This document shows, in pieces, positions 1-9,000 of a stretch of 23,003 nucleotides of DNA. Made by a program: the position numbers and the translations under genes. The stretch is taken from positions 1-23,003 of IMG/VR virus record IMGVR_UViG_3300000928_000566. One strand, 5' to 3'. This DNA is from a virus. The notes below the pieces were generated by a model. It saw only the letters and a program-made list of their open reading frames with translations, ran no database searches and had not been told where the DNA came from. Positions within the stretch are counted from its first letter, which is position 1. Every line of letters starts with the position of its first letter.

Positions 1-1613
1 GGAGTTCTCAATACACCATAATATCGTATTCCATTTGCGGTTGATATTTGACTTTGCGTTTCGTACTGCCAATTAGTAGTTTCCAGTTCATGTTTACTAG
101 ATCCAGCATGGCGATTTGAAAAGAAACTTCCTTTAACTGCGTTGTTCCAATAAAACTGAACATTAAAGTTTTTATTAGATGCCATTTGAGATTTTACTTT
201 TACATATCCATTACCACCTTTACCACCAGCACCCGCTTGTGTCGAACCACCATCTTTTGGGCCGCCCGCACCACCTTGGCCAATACTAGTTACGTTTAAT
301 GTAACATTAGATTTTCCTGTTAGATCTATCACAAATGTCTTTGATGCGCCTGCTTTACCACCTTCAGCACCGTAACCAGTGCGCCAATTTACGGCACCAG
401 AACCACCACCGCCGCCGGCTGCTCTTCCACCATTTCCGCCAGGCTTTCCATGGATACTACTGGCCAGTTTTACCCCTCCAGCTCCACCTGTTCCAACTGA
501 ACTATTTTCACCCTTTTGTCCATTTGGTCTATAACTTGCATTTTCGAACAATGTCGCAGAACCCCCAGCGGACTTTCCTCTCTTACCCCCACGGCCCCCA
601 GAGCCGCCGGTTGCAGTTTTAGTATTACTATTCCATTTTACTATAGTTCCAGTTCCTGCCGTACCCGCTGTACCCTGACCTTTCCAGTCATCACCGCCGG
701 AGCCACCGCCGCCGCCACCACCTATAATGGTGATGGTATGTTTCATATTACCTAGTAATGTGAAAGCAGTTTCGGATGTGATTGCTGGATGGTCGACTTC
801 AGTTGGAGTTATTTTTACGAAATCTCCTGTCACCGTTCCATTATTTCTAACAGTATGTTGACCCTGTTCTGGAACTATTTGTGTATCTGGAACCCCATCT
901 GGATCTTGTCCGCCAGGCGCTCCATATAATTCGACAGTTCCATTTTCTGAAATAATTCTTGCATCCCCACCCTTATATCCAGATTCTTCTGTAGCAGGCA
1001 ATGTCTTATCCAATAAAAAGTCACCACTCAATTCAGTTTTCTGAACACTTCCAGAACCACCACCAGCTGTCGCAACAATTCTAAATCTTGTAAACTTAGC
1101 AGGAATTGTCAAAGACCATTCACCGAATTCAAAGTAATCTTTATTTTCTTGAGTATTTCTAAGAAGTTTTTCAAAATTACTACTAGCACCAACTTCTGTT
1201 TCTAAATCAACTTCAACACCTTTTGTTGCGTTTCCGCTCCAAACTTCAACCAATGCAGCAGGAGAACGAATGTCAACTGCAACAGCATGTCTATCATTAA
1301 TGCGTGTTACGTGTTGTCTCCAATTATCTTGAATATCTGTCCAATTATTTACTTCAGCAGTTTCTTGCCAAAAATCGTCAACATCAATTGGAGGTAATAT
1401 AATACTAGTAGGACGAACTTGATCACTAGAACCATAGAAGTCACTAAAGCAAATAGTTCCTCTTGTTGGAATTCCATCGTTTTCAACTATGTCGGGAACA
1501 TTTACACCATCTCTATAATATTCACTAATACAGTGTGGTGCTGAATTGCTTCCTGGCCTGAATTCGCCTTGGATTTGTGCTAATGTTACTCTGCCCGTCT
1601 TAGGTATCGTCAT
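1..1613 (-). CDS. Glycine-rich tail fibre / adhesin, N-terminal part (3' end outside window)
   Basis: From the ATG at 1613 the frame is open to the left edge, giving 537 residues without a stop. AAGAG lies 7 bases before the ATG, 22 bases after the previous stop. The N-terminus (MTIPKTGRVTLAQIQGEFRP, then GTICFSDFYG near residue 55) is a small module found at the start of many phage fibre and virion proteins. Residues about 65-290 are predicted beta-rich. The first half ends in FRIVATAGGGSG, and a second similar strand (HTITIIGGGGGGGSGG) opens the Gly-rich region, residues about 296-475. This has a run of seven Gly (298-304) and many GGxGG or GxGG motifs (GGAGG, GGRGGKRG, GGGGGSG). After it the sequence becomes ordinary and aromatic (FNVQFYWNN). 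Polyglycine loops are known in phage adhesins of the S16 gp38 type, so host binding is likely but unproven. Confidence 0.82.
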   Translation of the reverse strand, partial: MTIPKTGRVTLAQIQGEFRPGSNSAPHCISEYYRDGVNVPDIVENDGIPTRGTICFSDFYGSSDQVRPTSIILPPIDVDDFWQETAEVNNWTDIQDNWRQHVTRINDRHAVAVDIRSPAALVEVWSGNATKGVEVDLETEVGASSNFEKLLRNTQENKDYFEFGEWSLTIPAKFTRFRIVATAGGGSGSVQKTELSGDFLLDKTLPATEESGYKGGDARIISENGTVELYGAPGGQDPDGVPDTQIVPEQGQHTVRNNGTVTGDFVKITPTEVDHPAITSETAFTLLGNMKHTITIIGGGGGGGSGGDDWKGQGTAGTAGTGTIVKWNSNTKTATGGSGGRGGKRGKSAGGSATLFENASYRPNGQKGENSSVGTGGAGGVKLASSIHGKPGGNGGRAAGGGGGSGAVNWRTGYGAEGGKAGASKTFVIDLTGKSNVTLNVTSIGQGGAGGPKDGGSTQAGAGGKGGNGYVKVKSQMASNKNFNVQFYWNNAVKGSFFSNRHAGSSKHELETTNWQYETQSQISTANGIRYYGVLRT

Positions 1614-1635
1614 CGAAATACTCTTTTATTAAATG

Positions 1636-2799
1636 TTAAAATTGTACATATGCACAAACATCACCAGAACTTCTAATTGCATTATTCTGAGAACCATTGA
1701 CTTCCAAATCTCCACCATTGATAGATAGTGTTCCTGTCATTGTATCTCCATTTCTTCTAACAAATGGAGTCGAATCTGCGCCGGCAAGCAATGGAGCTAG
1801 TAATGAATATAAAGAATTTATCGCTGCAACAATATTAGAAATATCTCCAATATTACCGTCTAGTGCTGATAAATTACCAATGGTTACTTTATCTTCTTTA
1901 GTTGCAATGTCTGTCACTAGTGTTGCAATTTGTGTATCGATATCAGTTTCTAATTTAGAATCCAAAGATTTTATTTTATCATCCAACAATTTAATATTGT
2001 ATCTAACTTCAGTACCAACGGCATAATCATTTGCCAAGTCTGCGGCAAGAATACCCTGAGAATTTAATCCCACTGAATCTAAAATATTTTCAACTTTTAT
2101 ATTGATAGCATCAATAGAATTTACATTTACAACAATATTATCGCTGTTTACTTTTACTTGGCTATCTAATTCAATAAGATTTGTTTTTACGGCAGCATTC
2201 CCATTGGTTGCTGACATATAATTTACATTATCTCCATTATAATTAAATGTACCATTTGCATTAGTTCCGATAGTAGCTCTAAGAGTATCTACCATGTCGG
2301 ATTCATCTTTTAAGCCAGTGTCTAAAGCGTTTAATGCTTGCATCACTGTACTTGATGTATTAATATAAGTTGCTCCAGTTGGAAAAGATACCGTTCCGTT
2401 TGCTGCAAATCCTAATGTTGTTTGTGTTAAATCTAATTCTGATTGTAACGCATTGTCTTTAGTCAATCTAATTAATGCTTCAGCAGCTACTGCATCTGTA
2501 GTATATTTTTCGTGATATGCTACCGCAGCGTTCAAAGTATCTACGATGGTAGATCTTATAATCTTACCATCAATTTCTGTCATTGGCCCAATATTTGCGG
2601 TATTGGTATCTGCATGAGTATCTACTTCATTGATTGCATCTACTATTGTTGATTGTCCGTCAGTGTTAAGAAAATTCAAATTTCCTACATTCTGGGCAGC
2701 TGCCTCAGTATGTGCAATCATAGAGTTGGTTTTAACTCTCCACTCTTCGAATGTATCTGTTTGTATTACACTGACAAGTGTTGGATATTCTACTGCCAT
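1636..2799 (-). CDS. Segmented fibre / fibritin-like tail protein
   Basis: 387 residues, low in Cys and aromatics, rich in Asn, Asp, Thr, Ala and Ile. The N-terminus (SVIQTDTFEEWRVKTNSMIA) is a type shared by many marine phage fibre proteins and probably anchors it to the baseplate. The middle consists of short helical or coiled-coil stretches (STIVDAINEVDTHADTNTAN; VKVNSDNIVVNVNSIDAINI; IKLLDDKIKSLDSKLETDID) broken by Gly/Asn-rich loops, some of them similar to each other (TLGFAANGTVSF and TIGTNANGTFNY). This resembles T4 fibritin and the shafts of trimeric fibres. Near residue 351 is GDTMTGTL, a motif common at the ends of tail-fibre shafts. The C-terminus is short (VCAYVQF), so this is more likely a shaft or connector than the receptor-binding tip. 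That job may fall to the next gene, 22 bases downstream. Function is inferred. Confidence 0.8.
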   Translation of the reverse strand: MAVEYPTLVSVIQTDTFEEWRVKTNSMIAHTEAAAQNVGNLNFLNTDGQSTIVDAINEVDTHADTNTANIGPMTEIDGKIIRSTIVDTLNAAVAYHEKYTTDAVAAEALIRLTKDNALQSELDLTQTTLGFAANGTVSFPTGATYINTSSTVMQALNALDTGLKDESDMVDTLRATIGTNANGTFNYNGDNVNYMSATNGNAAVKTNLIELDSQVKVNSDNIVVNVNSIDAINIKVENILDSVGLNSQGILAADLANDYAVGTEVRYNIKLLDDKIKSLDSKLETDIDTQIATLVTDIATKEDKVTIGNLSALDGNIGDISNIVAAINSLYSLLAPLLAGADSTPFVRRNGDTMTGTLSINGGDLEVNGSQNNAIRSSGDVCAYVQF

Positions 2800-3006
2800 T
2801 TAAATTCTCTCCAATATTACGTTTAATATTTTTTTAATCTCATCCATTTCAGATTTCAGGTCTTTTATTTCTTCATCTCTTCTTTTGATAGAATGCATTT
2901 TATTCATATAATCTCTGTATGCATTATTATCAGTATTTATTATAGCCTTTGAATGCATATCTCTCTGTAATGTTTTATTTTCTTTTACAATATGTCTGTT
3001 TGTCAT
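2800..3006 (-). CDS. Small coiled-coil protein of unknown function in the fibre cluster
   Basis: 68 residues, charged and soluble, with no signal peptide or membrane segment. The N-terminal half is polar (DNNAYRDYMNKMHSIKRR). The C-terminal half, from about residue 43, follows a heptad pattern (EEIKDLKSEMDEIKKILNVI) and should form a coiled coil. The gene is locked between two structural genes: its ATG directly follows the stop of the giant protein and its TAA directly precedes the ATG of the fibre gene. That setting makes it a real gene despite its size. It may be a small structural or assembly partner of the fibre, for instance a trimeric connector. This is inference and no family is recognised with certainty. 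Confidence 0.75.
   Translation of the reverse strand: MTNRHIVKENKTLQRDMHSKAIINTDNNAYRDYMNKMHSIKRRDEEIKDLKSEMDEIKKILNVILERI
2807..2812 (-). promoter_or_regulatory. Ribosome binding site of the 387-residue fibre gene
   Basis: GGAGAG on the minus strand, 7 bases before the ATG at 2799. It lies inside the end of the small upstream gene and is the strongest Shine-Dalgarno match in the window. Confidence 0.6.
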
Positions 3007-6000
3007 CTAACTCGCCAATGCAATCACTCTAAAATCTTTTACTTTTGGTACAATAGAAGAATTATTTGTTTTCAAAACAATTTTGATAGAAACGGATGTA
3101 AATTCTGACAATCCTCTCAAATCAAAATCAAACTCTTTATAATCTTCTGGGCCAGTTGAAGCAATGTTATATGCAGCAGGGCGACTCATTAATGTATATG
3201 AAAGTTTAGAAAATAATTGATCTTCTGATGTTTTCACTCTATAATAAAAGTCAACATCACAACCATCCTGTCTATTCACTGATGCTAATACTCTCAGAGA
3301 TGTTGCTGGTTGGTCTAATGTGACTTCTCTTGTCATATATTTAGTCGCAACAGATCCACCGGCAGCTGCCGTTTCCTCAACAAATCCAGTATTAACATGT
3401 CCGATAACTCCATCTGCTACATTAGAAGGATTATTAGTTTGATTTGATATCAAGATTGCGCTCATACGTTGAGTGTCAATAATAGGAGATAAGTTGTCAA
3501 CTTCTGTTCTCATTCCTACTCTAAATACCAAAGATTTCTTATCTATGGGTGAAGACTCTGTATTGTATTCATTTTCGTTAAAGTATGTTGCAACCATTTT
3601 TGGAGATGTCAGCTCATAATTTGTATTTGGAATAAATCCAGAATAAATTGGATCTTTGATGCCAGGAACTTGAGTAGAATCTTGTGACGTTCCGCTCAAT
3701 CCCCTCATTCCAAATGTCATCGAAGTTTTTGGCAATTCAATATTTTGTATAATCGGTTTGATTAAATCGTATTTAAAGTTTGAAGAGACAGTTGGACTCG
3801 ATGCAGTATTAGACTTCGGAGTAAATAAGTCATCCGTAGTTGGCAAGACACTGCCATTATATGCAACTTGAGATGTAGAACTGCCAATTGGATAAAAAGG
3901 ATTTCTCAAATCAATTGTAAAACTGTTATATGTCGTGTCTGTGACCAAATGCGTTCCGTTAAATGATTCTGATGGAAATACTCCATAGGTTCCAAAGAAA
4001 TTTTTCAAAGTAACATAATTATAGCCATTGGATTGCCAAAATTTAGTTGCAACCATCCCGCCGCTATCTGATATAGAAAATGTTACTTTTGTGTCTCCAT
4101 TGAAAACTTTTAAAGAGTTTCTATTGAGCTTTTCTGCCCATAGATCATTTCCATTATCATCTCTTTCATTATTTTGTAGATAGATTTCTGCTTGAGTATT
4201 CGTATCAAACTTTGCTCGCGAAACTCTAAACTTCAAATCTTCCATTTGATCGGCAGTCCATGTAGATGCGTTCTGAGACTTAAAGAAGACGCCCGCATAT
4301 GGCTGTTGTGATATCTTACCACTACCATCTAGAGAATCCTCTCCCATTCTTGCTACATGACATCTATATCCCTGTGTATCTGCCATAATTACGATACAAT
4401 ATTCTGTCTCATCTTGTACATATATCGGCGATGGGAAAACAAAAGATGTTGGAAGAGTACCATCATCAGAAACCGCAGCGTTTTCTGGATATACAATAGA
4501 TTGTCCTAGTATTTTAGGGCCAGGATAACCATTAACAGTCTGTCTCAATTGAACTGTTACTGGTTTTGTGGCATCTTTAGTTGAGAAAAATAATTCAACT
4601 GCAGTGATAAAACATCCACCATCCTGATTAATCATGATAGTTTGTGCAAGAGGATCATACCATCCGCCGGCCGTAACTGTCGTGTTTATACTAGTATCTG
4701 TAATGGCTTCAGAATCACTAACCTCTCTGGTAGAGAAGTCTGGAAGTCTAGTGAGAATAATTTGATCTGCAACTGTTTCGATTGTACCCGATGCAACATA
4801 AGTTGTCTGTGCTTCAGTATCAGTGTCCTGTGAATTATTAGGCTGGTCAGACATCTTAAAGATTCTTTCACCAGTTTTGAATTTCATGTTGTCTGAATTT
4901 GGAATAGAGAAAATACCAGAAACAAATCCAGAGGAGTCTGAAATTATAGAATTGCTTCCAGACACAATTCCTGAAGCTTTCCACGTTCCAATATTTCTAC
5001 TTTTTTCACCAGTTCCCTGATCTGGATCTGGATACACAATAAATATAGTTTCTCCTTCAGAAAAACCAAGAGAATCTGCGTTTGATTGTAAATGTAAGCG
5101 TAAACTTGTAGCAGCAAGATAATTTATATCATAAATTCTTGCCTCAGTATTAGTTGTTCCACCACGTATAATTACCTGCCCTAGATTATCTCTAACCAGA
5201 CTTGGATTTTCTCTTCTCCAAGTCGCAGTAACAGCTGGAGTGTCGGTAGTAGTAAGTTTTACAGTCGTTTTACAAAAATCAGAAACATTTACTCCATCAA
5301 AATATTGATATAGTTTTGTATTTGGTTTTAATTTTTCTCCGCTGAAATATACATCTCTGGCTCTAATAAATGGTATAATTTCTGTGCTTACAGTCCTAGT
5401 TCCAACACTCTCTCGATCATCTCGCATAGAAACTAGTTGCTCTGTACCAGTTCTAGTTTTTTGTCCTGTCAAAGTAGTTGTAGTGATTGTTGTAGTTTCT
5501 TGTCTTACCAAACCAGCAGAAGCAACAATTGGAGTAAAAATACTTGCAGTGGCATTGCTTCTATTTGCTCTTCTAGTAGAAGCTGTAGAAGAATCGTCGC
5601 GGCCTGTCCAATTTTCTTCCCAACCATTCCACATGGTTCCCATCACACCATCTTGTGGCAAAAGAGCTCCAAATATATTATCATATTGTTCTCTTCTATC
5701 TGTAACAATATCTGGTGCCTGTTTTGTTTCTTTCCATTCGTCGGTTGAAGGGAACATAGAAATGCTTCCTCTAAATGTGAAGATTGCAAATGGGTTAACA
5801 TTTACTGTTTTAGAAGATTTTTCTTGAGTAATCAAATATTCGCTAGTATATGGCAAATGGATTTTTTGTTCTTTGATAGCATAACCACTAGAGCTTCTTG
5901 CATCTAATGTCATATTTACTAATTTTTCTGAGAAAAATGGACGCAGAACACCTTCAGTTTTACTGATTGAAACTTTGTAATCTGGATCAAATACGTTACC

Positions 6001-9000
6001 AACTGTATGGTCTACAAATCTATCTACAATAAATCCATTTTTAAATCTATCATTTCCATTTTCATCTTTTACTGCTAAATCCATGGTATCTTTTTCTAGC
6101 ATGTTCAGAGATGTATAGTATTCTAGATTTTCAATTCTTTTTTCTAACTTACCGATATCCCGCATTGTATATCGTTTATTGTCGCGCATCTTAGTTGCAA
6201 TTGCTTTAGGCCCGACAGTATATGGATCAGATTCTAATTCATACAATACCATACCCTCTGATGGATCTTCTGGCATAGATGGATTTTCTGCTGGAGAACC
6301 ATATTTCAATCTAACTCTTCCAAGCTTGTCCATGAATAGTTTATCTTTTCTTGCAAGGTAAACTCTGAGATCAGCACTCACTGCAGTACCATCAATTGGA
6401 TAATCCGTTGCCGAGGAAACCATACCTCTTCCAAATGGATATCCTGTAGTTTGTATATAGCTGGCAACAGGGCGGAAATCTAAGACATCTGAAAGTCTCT
6501 CAGAACCATAATATCCAATACTTGCATATCCATCAACATATGAGTCTACAGATGCATAATCTCCAACTCCATGGTTATAATATGAATATATTGCTATCGG
6601 TCTACCACCACAAGGAAGACTTCCTGGCTTCAGATCCAATTCTCCCAACTGAATGATAGATGGTTTTTGTCCATCGAATAGATCATATCTGTCTGTGATA
6701 TCATTAAGTTTGACAGGAACTTCTGTAGGATTTGTTATAAGATTTCCATTAGTCCAAGCATTAATAATTTCTGTATTAAATGGATTTTCAATTCCATCAA
6801 CAACAAGTAATACTGCTAATTCTGTAAGAGAAGTTGTTACAGAGTTGTCTAAATTTACATTAAATGGAGATTGTCCAGTTTGTTCATAAAATTCATAGGC
6901 CTTGAATGCAAAATCAAAATCTGCTGTAGTCATTTCATGAATAAATTTTTTGTTGTCTGAGACAACTCCAGTTCTATATGCAACATTATTTACATTACAG
7001 GTGTCATATAATTTTATTAATTCTCTAACATCTGCGTTCTGTAGTTGCAAATTCGACAAACTCATACTAACATCACCACTTGCACCAACCGCAAAACTAG
7101 GATTGACAGTTCCTGTAGATGCGCTACTATTGATTCCCAACACATCTGCTTCATAGGAACTAGTCGTATCGTTAACGGCACCAACAGTGTTGTCGTAATT
7201 TGCAGAATTGATAGCAGAGCCTTCAATTCCAACAAGACTTAATGGAAATTCGATGTAATTTTTTACTAGAGTTTTTGTTTTTTCTTTTGCATTAGTCTTT
7301 TTCATGGGAACTAATGCAGTAAATCCAGAAGTAATAGCACCAGTACCTGTCACATCAAAAGAAACCGTTCTCAAGTCTGCAGAAAACGCTAGGTTTTGTA
7401 TATATCCAACAAGTCCAGAAGTATCGCTTGAATTAGCACTAGAAAATATGCTATATAGTGATGGAATATTTTCAAAATATGTATCTGCCTCTGTGGCAAT
7501 TAGAGTGACAGTACCAGCAGGAAATGAAACTGAATTGAATTGCTTCATCACAGAATATTGAGTGTCAATTGAAGAAACACCTGTCAATTCATTTATGTTT
7601 CTTGCAGTCCGTACCCATTTTTTTCCAGTATCAACTAAACTAGATCCGCTAGTGTTATGTAAAACAGATTTACTAAAAATTCTGGCAAGGACATTTCCAT
7701 TATCGGCCGTTTGAGAATTATTCCACGAAGCTGCATTTGTAGTTGACGTATCTGTAGAAGGTATTGCCTCGCTGACTAGTTCATTTGTTGTAAATGAGGC
7801 AGATGGTAATACTCCAGTACCTTCTGCTCCGGCAGTAATATTTCCAGAGTTTAAAGGTTTTATCAGCATGGTATTGGTTATATTATTATGGTAATAATTA
7901 ATACCTCTAAAGTTTACATTATATCTATCAAATATTAAACTTTTAGGAGTAAATCCGCCCTGCACTTCAGTCAAATCTAATTGTGTCAGAATATTTCCTG
8001 CATTTTCATATATGTCAGAACCAGAGTTGGAGACTGTTGTTTCGCTTACAATAGACCTTGCGTCGATCATTGTGTATGGTTGGGTTGTTCTAGGATTTAA
8101 TTCATATTCAATGTCATATAGATATACTTTATAAATCGCAGATTCTTTTGATTGCTCAATATCATCTGTTGGTCTATAATTAGATTGTAGATAGTTATTC
8201 AATCTTGCGCTATCAGAAGACTCTGAAAAATATTCTACAGCCTTTACTTTTGCTGTTGCAATCACATCAACACCATAAATATTTGTTCCTAGAGTGGTTC
8301 CCCCACCTTGAAAAAATATAGAAGTTGGATCATATGCTATTGTGTGAAGATAGTTCGATTCGCCAGAATCTATATTAGAATCTATATTAATAAATTGAGA
8401 AGTTCCACTTTGCGACGAATGCACATTTACAAGATTGACAGATTCGTCAATTTTAAATAAACCTTTAGTATCTGTAACATATATAAATGAACCCAAATTT
8501 ACTGGCATATACTTATTATTGATTTGATAATTACTTCTAGATTTATCAAATATTACATACTTAGATTGATTTGAAGATGGTTTTCTTTCAATTTCATATC
8601 CTCTTACATATGCCTTACCAGCTTCAACCCCTACTGCTAGTTTATCTCTAATCGCATCTAAAAGATTTTCGTGCGTCTGGCCAGGATAGTATAACAATCC
8701 AGTATTGTCTAAATTTTGATCTGCATATGTCGTTAAATCTATAGTAGAAATTGTATGGGCCTGTCCTTCACCATCAACAACCATTCCTAAATCATCTGGA
8801 AAATTTTGTAATGCAAAATCTTTTGCAGCAACCTCAGTTTCAAAAACTAAATCCGACATCGTATATACGCCGCCGTTATTATTTTCGCTGAAATATTCTC
8901 TGATATCTAATTTAAATGGACGAACTGTATAATCACCAGATTCGTCATATGTTCTTCTAGCTAACGTTTTCATCAATACAGAATAATCTGTAGAAGAAAC

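Noticed and set aside
335-755. Plus-strand reading frames of 79-95 codons opposite the Gly-rich gene
   Set aside because: They are antisense to a long clear coding frame, have low-complexity or His/Arg-rich translations caused by Gly codons on the other strand, and have no ribosome binding site.
1614-1635. Possible terminator between the two fibre genes
   Set aside because: The 22-base gap has no inverted repeat followed by a T run on the minus strand; it holds only the ribosome binding site of the next gene.
2934-2941. AATAAATA on the minus strand, a relaxed late-promoter match upstream of the 387-residue fibre gene
   Set aside because: It lies inside the coding sequence of the small gene, more than 130 bases from the fibre start. 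Similar relaxed matches occur at 12386-12393 and 19801-19808, as chance predicts in AT-rich DNA.
5384-5827. Plus-strand 147-codon frame with hydrophobic stretches
   Set aside because: It is antisense to the conserved DUF4815 block; the hydrophobic runs arise from the opposite strand of the Thr-rich segment.
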